The notes: generated from the letters alone by a model not told the origin. A stretch of DNA of 64,000 bases from Stropharia rugosoannulata (GCA_028532985.1 JANCIK010000007.1:1550001-1614000); one strand, 5' to 3'. Numbered from the stretch's first letter, positions 1-12,547 are shown. Numbers and translations: made by a program.

Positions 1-93
1 ACAGCATGGTCTATTAAGGAATACATACAATAATCCAGTCGTCCTCCGACACTACAAGTCATCAGTGTTATTGTCGTCTTACAGGGCAAAGCT

Positions 94-2280
94 CTACATC
101 TTTTTTATTTCCTGCAACGTCGTGAATGAGCACGAGAACACAAACCCTGGAAAACACAAGAGAATGAAGCACATACTCTGACTAGTCCCCATGGCCAAAT
201 AGTGATATGCCTCTCGTAGTCGTCTCCGATTGTGCGTGTTTTCAGCATCGTCTATCCAGTACTCGTATCGTGGGTCTGCGTCGTCGTCGGCATAGGCAGT
301 GGAGTGCACCGTCGAGAACACCGGCTCGACAAAGGTCAGGTTGGGGAACGTCTCTTCGGTCAGCACCGGATCATGCTTCCGCGTGTTGCGCACGAGCGCC
401 GGGTCGCGCAGATTGAGCATCAAGCGCGAGATCATTATAGAGGATATGCTGCAGCAACGAAGCTGGAAGTCAATGATGTGACGATTAAAAAGCAGAAAGT
501 TCGTACACATTGGTAAAGGTTGTCACCACGCCCCGGGTGAATGGCTGCGCAAGGTCCAATAAGCACCAGTCACAAACTTGTCCGATGGATAAACGGAAAT
601 GAAGCAAGAAGGGGACGTACGCCACCGAACTAAGCAGGTAGTGATATGCACTTTCATCAGTAACAGTGTCTGATGCACATTCTGATTAAAAAAGGACTAA
701 CCACAAAAGTGAGGATGTTACCCAAGTTCGACGCTATCATCACGCTGCCATAATAAAACACGAAGTCTCTCAATTAGCTCAGCTATTCATCAGGCGGAAT
801 ACCGCTCATACATACGCAAAATACATGGCGCCTAGCAGAACAGAGTAGATCAGTAATGTATTCATATTCAATCGCCCGAGCGGCGCGTGGGGGCGTTAAG
901 GTATGCGAATGACATGAAGCCGGCTTACCATCGCGGAGGAGAACAGCGAGTAGATTTATCTCGGGCGAGGAGCGCGCGAGCGCAAGCGATTTGTAGAGCG
1001 TCATGCCGAAGACCAATGCATCGAACACGAGCATCCCTGTCCAGGCCGCACCCAAACCTGTTGCAAGCCAATTGTGAGCGGCGTTGTCCATCAATCAGTC
1101 CTTAGATGACGCTGCACAGACTCTAACGGCCCCGGCAGAAAGAGGTACAGTGGCCCAGAATAAGAAATAGAAGAAACTCACGTATTCCCCTGTTGAAATG
1201 GTCAATAGTCGGCATAAATCATGTTTTATAAAAAGAATGATAAACGACGCACTCGTCGTGCGTTAAGCCTGCGCTGCACCCGCGGGGGAAATCGACTTCT
1301 CGTTCATCTATGTCTTTTGAACCCAGGACGGCCCACTAAAGACAAATCAGATTGAGTTAGCCAAGGTCAGGAATGTCCGAAAAAGCCTAGGCCTGAAGCT
1401 TGAAGGTTGCACGTTCCGCCGGGTCGCCAGGTAACGGGCGGGCGGCCCGGAACGGATGAGCGGGTGCAGTTGCGAAAGAAGAGAAAGATCCGGCTGAAAA
1501 ACGCACCAATCCAATAGCCACCACCACGACAGATACCCCTATGAATATTCCCAGCACGCGCCGACTCCGTTCGTAGAGGGCGTACATCCGCATAATCAGC
1601 ATAGCTGTGAAGGCAAGCAGGTCATGCCCGGAGGAGAATGAAGAAGCGATCGTAGAGTAAGTTGGCGTTCGTATTGGAGCATCATCGCGTGCGCACCTGC
1701 GACAATCAGCTGGATAGCAATAGCGAGGTATTGGTGATATGATTGGAGCTTGTGACAGCTATACAAAGTGCGCATTAGTATATCGCTTTCCGTGGTTTTC
1801 GTCTTGGTGTGAAAAAGACGAACATCTAAAGAAATCATGGGCATTATTGAGTTGGCATTCAATCCAGAGAATGTATGCGCACGCACTTTCATTTTTGCAG
1901 GGTTCGAGGTCTCCCAGAAGTATTCCATCATAATAGGAACATGGCCGACGAAGACCAGATAGCGATTCAGATAGAAGAATCCGGACGCCCAGTTCAACGG
2001 CCCTCCCACCCAGAAACGCTCCACTTCCTCCACAAACGTCACCGCGTATTCGTACACCACCAGAGCTACAGAGCACGCCGTATGTAATATTAAGGACAAT
2101 GTGCAGGACGAGCAGGATGGAAGACTCACTGATAGCTATGAGAGTAAAATACTGATTCACGTTCCTGAATGCAAAACGTCAGTCCCTGGTCAAAAATACC
2201 ACCACTTTCTCTCGAATCTCCGGCAGACAGGTTAAGACTCACATCGACCTGAGGTCTGCCAACGTCACATCCGACGCCAT
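94..2280 (-). CDS. DUF6533 domain multi-pass membrane protein
   Basis: I recognise this as a member of the basidiomycete DUF6533 family of integral membrane proteins, whose function is unknown. The start at 2280 begins a short exon (MASDVTLADLRS), spliced at 2242/2165 to an exon reading NVNQYFTLIAI, then at 2129/2066 to the family hallmark LVVYEYAVTFVEEVERFW followed by LNRYL. Later exons give hydrophobic segments (MLIMRMYALYERSRR then GIFIGVSVVVVAIGL; LATGLGAAWTGMLVFDALVF; an exon near 740 reading SVMIASNLGNILTF). The last exon carries ISSIMISRLMLNLRDPALVR and an acidic hydrophilic tail. About seven introns are needed and there is no long single frame, as is usual for the family. The splice into the second transmembrane exon (near 1755-1890) and the exact C-terminus at 94 are the least certain parts. 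Membrane location is inferred from the hydrophobic segments. Confidence 0.75.
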
Positions 2281-4393
2281 CCAACGTTACGAGTCCGTGG
2301 TGTTGGCCCCTCTCGTCTGCGTAGTGTCGCACAGGGCCTCGTGCGGTGGGTCGGCCGGCAGTCGAGTGGTGAGAGCGGGAAAGAAAAAAGAAAAGGGGTA
2401 GGACGTTGGACAGAGAGCGGTGCTCTTGACTCTTGAATCTGGCTTGCCAAGCAGGACGGATCGGCCAGGCAACACAAGGGCGGCAGGGCTCGGGACAGGG
2501 ATATTGCTGGCGGTCGGAGGATAAGAATGTACCCAAACAACAGCGGGCGGCGAGTCCAAGAGCGACGCTTGTAAGATTCTATATAGTGCGCGGTCTGTTT
2601 AATTTTAGTCTTAACGAGATAGAATTTGTTCTTCTGAACGCGGCTTCTAGAGGATGATGGGATCGCCGTCGCAGAACTGCGGGGGAGCCGACAAGCGGGG
2701 CGTCAGTGAGTGGGAGGAAGAAAGGGCGAGAAATTATCGGGATCCCGGAGTCCTCCAGGTCTCTGCAGGCCCAGGATCCCTATGTATACACATTAGTCCT
2801 TGACTATGCATGGGGAAAGGGAGGCCTGTCGAAGCCCCGCTCCGTTACAACACCCGATCAAGATGGCGATCACCACGAGTTCCCGCGACCAACAAACGCC
2901 CGCCTGGGGTTTTCCAAGTTGACTTCTCATCCAACCTCTAAATTAGTCTGATTATACGCGTCTCTAAAGCCGACTTGTAATACCAGTGTGGGGACGCGTC
3001 AGCCGCCGAGGTTGTGAAAGCTCGAAGGTGCACACCGGTTCTGTAGGCGGGGCTTTGAATGAAATGCGTTGATGTCTCTTCGGATACTCGAGTAGTGTCG
3101 ACCCGTACATGCAACGAATTATCCTTCCACTGTGCGCAACGTCGACACATCGTCTTGGTGATGAACATTTATATAAATGCTCCCAAACGGATCCGGCTGG
3201 CGCATTGAACAACCAAACCATCCAGACAGTACCAACAAGCCAACAAACCCAGATTACCTGATTCAGATAAATAGCTGCGTAGTCACAATTTGTAGTTGGT
3301 ACTTCAAGCTCCACTGGCCGTAGGCTAACAGTAGACAAACGATGCCCTAAGTACAATACAATGGTTGTCAGCAGCTGTCAGGCAAGCTGTTGTCCAACGT
3401 TTGACCTTACCTTTACAAGCCGCCTCGAGGTAACATATAACATGGCGAATGAAAGTTTGATCTATATGTAGACAAAGAAGATGACGAAATGTTCTGGAAG
3501 GACGTGTGTCGGCAAATAGAAGGTAAGACTCGCGTTAAGACTCGTTAAGAGCACCAGAAAGCACGTGTTTATTCGAGAGATCTAGGCACTATAGCATAGA
3601 AAACAAGCAACAAAGGGAAGAGATCAAAGTGGGAGGAAGTGAGAGAGGAAGAGGGACGAAAGAAAGAAATGAGGCAGCCTGACAGGGGTGGGACGCGTCG
3701 TAAAATACGCGTCACCTGACATTGACACCCCTGAGTGAAAAGAAACGTCAAACTCTAGATCTAAGCTCTAAGACTTGCTCAATAATTTGTCAATAATCAT
3801 CCTGCATACTTACATCCGTCTCGTCAGTGATATACAGGACTGCTATAATTTACATAAAACGGGAAACGAGAATATCTACATGCAAGTTGATAGGCTACTT
3901 GTTCTACTACGTGTGTAATTGTAGCATCAGGTCTCGACAGTAAAAACGATCGAGTTGGGGTAATAGAGCAAAAGTGCGGGCGACCAGAAGTTACTACATA
4001 CATGGTTTATTGGAAAGGTCAAGGGCGTAACGTAGTTGCTAGGTAGTAGAAAGGTAGAACTAGTAATAGAATAAAGCTGTTGCGGCCCGCAAGAACAGTG
4101 GATGGATTCATGATCGTTTTTCACTCGAAAGGTCGGCTGGATGAATGCGTGACAAAAATCTGGTAGAACATATCGAATAAGTGGAAGAGCTGATTTCAAA
4201 CAAGGAAGAATGAGAATATAGCGAGAAAAGTGGAAAGTGTAACGCCAGGAGTTGTAGTGGAGGTTGGGTGGAGGATATGGTGGAACAGAAAGGGTGTTAG
4301 GAGAATAAATATAAGGATAGAATAATCGTCGCTACTACGACGAGTAAGGGAGTCCTATACCGATAATTAATAAATCAAATTAAACAAGGACCA
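2281..4393. other. Intergenic stretch, no supported gene
   Basis: This is about 2.1 kb between the DUF6533 gene and the 3' end of the RBMS-like gene. Short open frames exist on both strands (for example a 130-codon minus frame at 2964-3356), but none has a recognisable motif, a convincing splice pattern or a start context. The first few hundred bases are probably the promoter of the DUF6533 gene, and the AT-rich part near 4200-4390 is probably the 3' UTR of the next gene. Confidence 0.5.
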
Positions 4394-7300
4394 CTAAAAG
4401 CGCTCACAGGTCCGCAAGGGAGTTTGGCCCACACCGTTCGAGGTATTCGCTTTCTTCTGATATTGCCCTTCCATGCCCCCATTCGCGCCCTTGTCAAAGA
4501 CATCTCCCTGGTTACTGAAGGAACCAAAGAAGGGCGTAGCGGGGCTGAGCGTCGATGGCGTCTGCGTCCCGTAAGTCAGCGTGGGCGAAATCAGCGAGCC
4601 CGTCGACGGCGAGGTGTCCATTTCGCCGTATGCATTTTGCCCAGCTGGTGCAGAGCGATGTACGCTAGAGCTAGCAGCACTAATCTGAGACTCGGGCGAC
4701 TGTCGCTGATGGCGCTGGTTCTCCGCCGACCCATCTTCGTAAATCGTTCCAGAGTTCATGTTGGCGCCATCAATGCCGCCGTTGTTGCTAAAGGCGGCGA
4801 CACTAGCATGCTGCGGGGTCCGCAGGTTCTGCGCAGGCATACTCATGCTGTTATGCTGGTAGTGACCGCGCGCTAGCTGGCCATCCCTGGCCGACGACGT
4901 GCGGTGCTGAGGCAGAGTCGTAGACCGCATATGCGTAGTGGCATGATGGTAGTTGATCGCCTGATTGATATTAGGCGAATCTAGGTTCGGAGAGTTGTCC
5001 TGCAGAGTAGAGGGCAGCATCGGCGACATGCCCTGTGAAGTCGACTGGATATGGCTATAGCTCTGCGAGGCCGACGGCGCCGAGACGGGCACTTGGTCGC
5101 GGGAGAGGCGCGCGTTGACATGAGCAGGATGCAGATTGGGGTTGTGGCGCGCATCCATGGTACTCCCAACAGCCTTATTCATGTCACCTTCACCCATGTT
5201 GGCGTTGAGTGTGCGGCTGAAGTCATTCCTCATCGACGAGCGCGAGTCATCTTCAGCAGTGACGCCCATTCCCAAGTGGTGTGAAGACGGCAGCGTCCCG
5301 ATCGGGTTCGTGGTCTGCAAAAGTTCCTGTCCAAGACGACCAACGGATGCCTGAGCTCTGTACCCGCGCATACCGACAGCAATGTTAGCAGGCGAGAATT
5401 CGTTCTCATCACTTCGCTGCCTTCCTAAATCAAGGGGTGCAGGTCGACGACGTTCGGTGGCAGCCTGTTGCTGCTGTTGCGCGTGGACGAATGCTGCGTT
5501 CTCCGCATGAGCACGCATGATAGACTCCTCTGTAGGCGTATATCCCGAGCGCGTGTACACTGGTGCCGGACGCGTGTATTGATACACGTTATCGGCGCTC
5601 TGGCTTGTCGTAAGGTGACGATGCCCCACAGGCGGGAGCAAATGGCCATAACCACCCCGAGTCTGCAGATAGTTGCCATTCAAGCCAGACTGACCATCTG
5701 CATACGCGCCGACAGCTGGACTTGTCATGTTCATATTGCCAAACGAGTTTATCAGAGTTGACATGGCAGAGTTCGTAGGTGCCCCAGGGCTGTATGACAT
5801 GCCGTACGCAGACTGAGTCTGAGCAGCATTCGGTAGCTCAGATTGCTGGTATCCGAGACCATGTTGCGCTTGGTAGGGCGATCGTGACCTCGACCTGGGA
5901 TTTGCGATGACGCGTCCAGGCACCAGTGAGTAGTCCACCTCCAGGTCAGGAGCGAGGTGTTTGTTGGAGGCGAAGTCAGGAGCAGATGCGGAGGCTGCAA
6001 ACCCTCGAGGATTACCAAGAGGCAAGTGAGCACTCGTCTCGATGTGTCCAGGACCAAGGTCTTTACCGCGGAGATTAAGTAAGGAGGCCTGAGCGATGGT
6101 TAAGCGGGACGGGGAGGTATCCCCTTCTTGCGCAGAACGTTCCATCCTCTGAATAGACGGGAAAGGTTTGATAAAATTCATCAGAAACACTTGCGGAACA
6201 GAACATGGGTGAGTATCACATACCCTTAACTCGCGTTGTTCGCTGGTGTCGGCAAAGCGTACAGATATCCTACTACCCTCCTCTTCATTCCAACCACGAA
6301 CCTTCCGCCCATGTAGACGCTCAATAACTTCCTCGGCGCCTTTACGAGTGTCCAACCTTGATTTTGAGCAGCCATTAAGATTATATCTTTAATATAGCAA
6401 CAAATGATGCCTACCTAACGAAAGCAATAATCCTGGGTGGATTACTGAGCCTGGTTCGGAAGAGCCTGCTACTGATGATCAAATGTGGTTTAACAAGCTC
6501 TGCTAAAGTCTAACGATGTAGAAACGGAGTCAGTGGCCAACGTCCCCGTGAATAATTACGGACCGACTTACCACGTCATCTAGGCTTAGTGGAAGCCTAA
6601 CACAAATGGCAAATAGAGATAATTAACAGCGGACCATGACTGAGGGTTAAGACCTTAACACGTACCCCTCCATGTACAAATTCGTGCTCGTCGGATCTTG
6701 AAGACTCTCCATCTTGGCCTTGAATGACGCATCATTGCCAAAGGAATCCGTATTAGAAGGACTGTGTGATCCTGCGTCTGACCCTGGGCTTTCATTATTC
6801 CATGTTGCTGCGGTGGAGGATGCCGCCGTACCTTGGGCGTACGTGGTACCGGGTATCTTATGAATTTGCTGAGATAATAGAGCAAGGTTAGACGCAGTTA
6901 TGTCTGGAGCATGGAGCCGACTAACCTTAGAAAATGTAGGGTGCAAATTCCTATAGCACCGGAGTTCTGCGATGCATCGCTCTGCCGCCTCGATCGTCTC
7001 GAATCTATTTTTAGATAAGCGTAGGTAACGTAAACCCATAAGCGAACGATGGACATACAAGACAAAGCCGTAACCGCTCTCGCTATCACGCACATGCCTC
7101 GTGAACGTACGAACACTGCGGATGGCGCCAAATTTGTTCGTTAATGCCAGGAGCTGATCATCTCTGAAATGTGGGGGAAGTCCATTGATATATACGTTTG
7201 GGGTCTTTTGGCACGAGCTGGCACTTATGCCTGAATCAGATACGGAAGTAGGGAAGGCCGGTCCATTTCCCGAAAGCATGTTGCTGTCTGCATACGGCGG

Positions 7301-8900
7301 CTCAACTGTGAGCGCGGGCTGCGAGTGAGATGGAGGCAGACAGAGCTGCTGGTCATTGCCGATGGCGGATCCAATAGCGCTGAGATCAATGGTGTCGGTA
7401 TTATGCACGCTGATCGGAGCGCCGAAGTTTGACTGGACGAAGGGCTGGTGAAGTTGCGCTGGCGGATTCTGGTAAAAGTTCTGGTGTTGCTGAAGATTGT
7501 GCTGCTGGTGCGCCTCCACTTCGTCCATGTACTCTCTGTCGTCCATTTGCGGAAGAGACACCATGCCGTCCACAGGGGCCGCCGGGACGCGCGGAGAATT
7601 CTGGGTGTTGTATTGCTGAGCGTATAAGTGAGACGAAGATGGCGGGGACGCGTTGGAAGGATGAATAGAAAAAGAAAGATGGGAATGCGACGAAGAGCCG
7701 TCCTGATCTACCCCGCCAAGCCGGAGGGCGCTCGGGATGGTGCTTGTAGTCGTAGTATGCGCCGCAAAGTCGCCTCCGAGTTGCATGGTGGAGGGTATAA
7801 CAGGGGAATCGTCCTCGGGCTGTGTCAGAGTAATGCTGTTCGCGCCAATAGGGGCTATGCTGGTAGTGGCTATGATGAACGATGTCGAAGTTTGTTAATA
7901 AGTGATTATATGCGTGTTAAAATGCAGATAAAAGGAGAGAATATTAGGTGCCACCGCTGGATCGCGCTGAGCGTTTCGCGGCGGGCACAGAATTATACAG
8001 AGGAGGGATATGCGCGTTCGAAGATGGTGGAAAGAGAGAAACGTGAAGAAGGCGCATTGTAAAGTAAATACGCCTTGACTCACCCATGCATTCATGATGC
8101 ATTAATGGAGTCTCGACAAAGGGAAGAAAAAAGTGAAATATATGCTTACCATGTCCGTACAAAACATGCATACGACTCGCCGAATCATGCAACCCAACCG
8201 AGGGGAGATGTATTTCGACGTCGGAGGACTCGCTGTCTTCAAGTTCGCTGTCGTGGTTCTGGTCTTCGCATGTCTCAGTGGGGGAATTGACCTTTCTAGG
8301 ACTGTCGTGGTCAGAGAGCCCCTCGGGCGAGAACAACTGAGTGCCCTGTGGCTCAGTCTCTTGGCCAGCTATGGCTGGCGCGCTAGATAAATTATCGCCT
8401 AGGGTGTGGCTTCCGTCATGGTCTATAGCAGTAGTCGAGAAGTGTTCCTGAGGTGTTTGGCTGTGGGAAGCAGGTTGTTCTTGAGTCTGTGCTTGTTCTT
8501 GTTTCTGGAGAGGGGACTGTAGGCAGGCGTCGCGCGGCGGGGACAAAGGCGATTTCGCTGGAGCGCGTACGGCGGTCGAGGACGAGACTACGGATGCGAA
8601 CGAGGGGGCTCTTGGGCTCGAGCCGAACTTGGCTGGGCTCGAGTAATTGGCGCTCGTTGGTGGCGCAGGCTGCTGGGTGGCCTCGCCATTGGGCGCAAAG
8701 GCGTAGGGCGCACCGGCGTTTCTGGTAGGAGGGGTAGAAGGTGTTTGCATGTCCAGCCGATAGGCGATGATATTATTTTTAGTAGAGTGGTTGTTGTGGG
8801 CGTTGGTGGGGGCAGGTCTACTGGTGCGACCCTGGGGGACCGTGCGAGTGTGATTGTGATTGCGGGAAGAAGCGCGCATTGCCTGCCTCGGTGCTGACAT
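4394..8900 (-). CDS. RBMS/MSSP-like protein with two RRM domains
   Basis: Predicted RNA- or single-strand-DNA-binding protein with two RNA-recognition motifs, best matching the RBMS (MSSP) type. RRM1 reads NVYINGLPPHFRDDQLLALT (RNP2) and, after a 54-nt intron (7005-7058), GYGFVLFETIEAAERC (RNP1 region). RRM2 is assembled from four exons between about 6650 and 6225: TNLYMEG, LPLSLDDV, an exon ending NPPRIIAFVR, then LDTRKGAEEVIERLHGRKVRGW and ISVRFADTSEQREL. The long C-terminal exon (about 580 codons) is Ser/Gln/Asn/Pro-rich and probably disordered. A disordered N-terminal exon starting MSAPRQAMRASS at 8900 has a good donor (GTAAGC) near 8157 and probably joins the exon around 7850, but that join is inferred; the 5' exon could be a separate gene, with the RRM protein starting near 7786. 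Three introns (7005-7058, 6869-6925, 6149-6223) are multiples of three without stops. A role in post-transcriptional regulation is family-based inference. Confidence 0.8.
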
Positions 8901-11433
8901 TGAGCTGCTTTTCGGGCTGGCGTCGCGGAACAAATGAAAACACGCAAAATTTGTCGAAAATGGGCACAAAGGAAGCAAAAATATGTAGCACAAGAACAAG
9001 GAGCCTAGAATGGTACTTGACTCAGATGGGATAATAGAGAATTGCTGGCCAAATTTCAAGTCCCAAAACAAGCAATTGAGGGTGTATCTAGCAAATGGAG
9101 ACGAAGGCTGAAACAAGATAGTGGGTTACGAATAATGAGGCCAGAATGGAGGTCGGATGCGGCGGCTGTGTGTTGGCCAGGACTGCAGCTGTTGTACGTG
9201 TATGGCCCGAATTAGGCAGTCCGGGGCGGGTATAACAGGCACCGAGGATTGACCGTCTGTAGCGCAGTAGGATAGATATCTGCAGAGGTACTAGAACTTG
9301 GGCGTAGTTGAACAAATGCAAGCGGGGATAGTCGACCAAAGCTGTAGAACTGAACCTGGCACAACATAAGACTGTCTGCACCGAAGAAAGGCATTCGGCG
9401 ACCTACTGGAATGGTACCTGGAGGGTAATGAGGGTGTGGACTGGGTTGGGTGGGTTGTGCGTGTAGAGTAGGATGAGAGAAGGAAGCAAAGGGAGCGAGA
9501 CAGAATGCCCAAGGCCCTGGCGAAGCAAGATCTAAAAAATCATTCGAGCTGGTCCGAGTGACCTGCTTCTCGTGCATCTTCCGCAATGTACAACGCTTCC
9601 TATTAGTCAGTCCACTAATTCAAATCGATTCACCTGCACCTCATGTCCATCGAGCAAGCAAGCATAGCTCTGCATGACTGGTATGCATACCTCACATCCA
9701 CCCACCATTCCTCACCGTCTTCCGCGCCTAATGCACCCCACAGCGTCGGCCAGACCTGGCCAAGACGCGTCCACAGTTCGTGCGTAAGACTATTCAGGCT
9801 TAATTGCAATCACAACTAGGCCTTCTTCTTGGGGCGCCGTCGGAGCTGATTGGGGTCGTCGTAGGCTCTGGGTCGTGATTTGGCCGTGTCACGTCGAGTA
9901 TGCGTCCCTACATGCCAACCGGCAGCCATCACCCGCGAGTGTCTGTCAGGACGCCGCGGAGCTCTGTCATACGTGTCATTGTCGAAATGGCTTATCATCT
10001 GAGATAATAGTCATGAAGGTGTGGCGTACGTCTTTATGTATGGTCGACAGATCATAGTGCGCCCCCTGCAAGTGTAATTTTTTAAGCAAGGTCTTGTCGT
10101 TTGTTCAACATACCGCGGGACCTGAAAGCAAGCCATGGAAAGTTGTTCTTCAAGCAGTATAAATAACCGCAGTGTAGTTACCGTCTCAGTCTACGAATGT
10201 ATGCAGCCAACACCTCACAGTCTGAGTCGCGGATCAGTACATTCATGTCCATCCATCTGCGTCCATGATGTTTGTCAATGCTGAATGACCATGGTGACTG
10301 CTTTAGCTTTAAGTAGTGTAGTTTACCCAATAGCCACGCTTTATAGCATATGGACCAAGTTTAGACTTTGAGAGTTCAGCCAGTCGTCCACTAAGACACG
10401 GTCCAGGAAGATTTATCCGCACGATCTAGTCTGTCAAGTGGATATTATAGAATCAGATGAAAGGCATGGAGTATCCAATGAGCAAAGACAAGACGCGGAA
10501 AAGAGGTAGATCCCGGCCACAGAAGATCAGACACGCGTTTAATCGTTGCAAGCGTCGGTCCGACTGTTTATGGGCTCGATCCTCATCCCGCAACCGTCTT
10601 TGGCCTGAGGATGCACACGCGGGTGGAGCATATACACATTACAGGCATTTGGATTTTCGGAAGGATTCTCCTATGAAGTCACCTAAGCTTGTGGACGTCT
10701 ACGGTACTCAGTTAATGGCCATAAACAACATGACAACACCTTGAGACTGAAACGTCATCTCAGAGCGCTTGACACTCGTGAGAGTTGTAGTAGTGTCTTC
10801 CATGATCGACTTATACTGGATAACATACCAAGATGACATGAAGAAGTCCGGTGATTGTGCATCATCGCAAAGTAAAGTAACAAAATGAGGGCGTGGCTTG
10901 GGCGTGGCCAAATTAGTGTGGCTAACAAATTCAAAAATTCAGCCGGAGCCGGAAGCCGGAAAAGCAAGCCAAACATACTAGTGATCGTGAGAAACAACCG
11001 GCAGCATCATTGGAGAGCAGCGGAAAGCTTTGCGGCAAACATCGAGAGGATAGCAGAGGACTCGCACGAATGCCACAAACTGAAAGAGAAAGTATGTGTA
11101 CTTGGGAGATCTCATACTGCTACAAACAGAGGGAAAGAGGCAGAAATCAGAACGAAAGATGGAGGCAAAGAGGGAGCTGAAGAAGAAAGAGAGAAGGGAC
11201 GCGCCACCTAACAGTCCCCACTGGCAATGAAGGGTGCAAAAAAATCTCCTTACACATGACTAAGTCAAAGAATAGTCGAAAAATCCAACATTACAAACGG
11301 AACTCTCTAAGCGCAATCGCCTATGCGAACATAAAATAAAAAGTATAAATTTAACGAAAAAAACCTTCAATGTATTTAATGTTCCCACAATGAAGCAAAA
11401 CATACAATCATCGATGTCCACTCCAGCCCACTT
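8901..11433. other. Intergenic stretch, promoter side of RBMS-like gene
   Basis: About 2.5 kb. The first ~700 bases are pyrimidine-rich when read on the minus strand and probably hold the promoter and leader of the RBMS-like gene. The rest has only short open frames. A minus-strand frame ending RRRPKKKA near 9816-9998 and a purine-rich plus-strand frame at 10885-11211 were examined, and neither shows a domain or a convincing exon structure. I see no RNA gene or repeat here. Confidence 0.45.
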
Positions 11434-11506
11434 AAGCAAGTTAATGAATCGAAAACAGATATATTGACGGATGTATTACGATAGGACACTACTAAAAGCC
11501 AACACC

Positions 11507-12004
11507 TTAAAGACCAACGTTAATGGGGCTGCAACCAAGAGCAACAACACCGTTCTGTAATAAAAGGAAAATCAATACACAAGAAACTAAATATAAGCAT
11601 GAGGACATACGAAGGAGTTGTTGGTGCAGCAGACGGGCTGCTGGGTGCAGGAAGTGCTAGAGAGACCAACTGCAGACAAAGGGGAGCAAGTGACTGAAAA
11701 AATGATTCATTAGAGAATGAAAGCGAAATATAGATTGTAATACGTACCCCCAACTTGGCCGGTTACAGACGCAATATCGACACCGACAGTAGAGAGGTAC
11801 TGCGCAGCGAAAGAGTTGTCGTTCTTAGCCTGTGAAAGTACAAGTTAAATAATTGACAACGACAGAGAAACGAAAGAGGCGCACATCCTGAACACTGTTG
11901 CAGCAGTAAGAGGCACCGGTGTTGCACTGATTGTATGGGGCGTCGCCAGCGGCAACGAATGCGGGGAGAGCGAGGAAGGCAGCGACGAAGATGCTGGCGA
12001 ACAT
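11507..12004 (-). CDS. Class I hydrophobin, left copy of inverted pair
   Basis: Small secreted amphipathic protein of 110 residues that self-assembles at air-water interfaces and coats hyphae and fruiting-body surfaces (family knowledge). Exons are 11885-12004, 11748-11829, 11611-11693 and 11507-11554, joined by GT-AG introns of 55, 54 and 56 nt. The N-terminus MFASIFVAAFLALPAFVAAG is a signal peptide. The eight cysteines have class I spacing: C-x6-CC-x34-C-x12-C-x5-CC-x12-C-x7. The encoded protein is the same as that of the divergent copy at 12548-13045. The start is fixed by the ATG at 12004, about 100 bp downstream of a TATA element and immediately before the signal peptide. Because introns and flanks also match, the pair is either very recent or kept identical by gene conversion. 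Confidence 0.95.
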
Positions 12005-12107
12005 TTTGTATATGTTAAAGTTGGGCAGTTTAAGGCGAGGTTAAAGTGCTGTAAGTGGGTAGAACTGTGGCTTGTTCGACTGGCGATTTCAGTGGAAAGG
12101 CATTCTG

Positions 12108-12114
12108 CTTTATA
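12108..12114 (-). promoter_or_regulatory. TATA box of left hydrophobin
   Basis: TATAAAG on the minus strand, about 105 bp before the ATG at 12004. It lies at the very edge of the identical arm, so the upstream DNA differs from that of the mirror copy. The position fits a core promoter with a ~75-nt leader. Confidence 0.6.
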
Positions 12115-12115
12115 G

Positions 12116-12436
12116 CGCTGAAAACGACTGCATCTGAACGTAAAGAAACCTTAGCTCCTCGAGGTGCCAGCGCATTTTTCATACCTTGGCAAACAAAAGT
12201 CGTTTGATATTTCGGCAATAACGATGTGGAGAGTACCCTCCCGGGGACAATGCTACACCTGTTATGGGTTAGCCAAGACTTAACCGCTCGTCCGCAGAGG
12301 ATTTCCCTGAATTTCCTTTCAACCAGCCCTGGAGAATTTTATTTATAGATTCGCTAGCTTCCGTAGCCCGTTAATGAAACTTTGACCCTTATGTTTTTAT
12401 GTACGTTTGCTCGTGTTATGTAGGACGCCGGTCGCA
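12116..12436. promoter_or_regulatory. Shared 321-bp spacer between divergent hydrophobins
   Basis: This single-copy stretch lies between the two identical arms, so it is the only upstream sequence close to both hydrophobin TATA boxes. Any activator sites here could serve both genes, which makes it a candidate bidirectional regulatory region. I see no open frame or obvious direct repeat in it. The regulatory role is inferred from position only. Confidence 0.5.
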
Positions 12437-12437
12437 C

Positions 12438-12444
12438 TATAAAG
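12438..12444 (+). promoter_or_regulatory. TATA box of right hydrophobin
   Basis: TATAAAG 104 bp before the ATG at 12548, mirror image of the element at 12108-12114. It marks the start of the identical arm. Confidence 0.6.
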
Positions 12445-12547
12445 CAGAATGCCTTTCCACTGAAATCGCCAGTCGAACAAGCCACAGTTCTACCCACTTA
12501 CAGCACTTTAACCTCGCCTTAAACTGCCCAACTTTAACATATACAAA

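Larger units (their letters stand above)
11434..12115 (-). repeat. Left arm of 682-bp hydrophobin inverted repeat
   Basis: The reverse complement of this stretch matches 12437-13118 with no difference that I could find by eye, across exons, three introns, 5' leader and 3' flank. Both arms are 682 bp. Identity stops abruptly at both ends: on the promoter side at the TATA element, and on the 3' side after the shared word TTGCTT. A 321-bp spacer separates the arms. Position x in one arm corresponds to 24552 minus x in the other. Confidence 0.93.

Noticed and set aside
2964..3356. 130-codon minus-strand frame
   Set aside because: No recognisable motif, start context or exon partner.
9816..10070. 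Possible small minus-strand gene ending RRRPKKKA, with an upstream open stretch near 10000-10070
   Set aside because: Splice sites could be drawn, but the pieces do not join in one frame and no motif is recognisable.
11520..11753. Identical 77-codon frames at 11520-11753 (-) and 12799-13032 (+)
   Set aside because: They run through hydrophobin introns in the wrong frame. They are useful as evidence of the inverted repeat, but are not genes.
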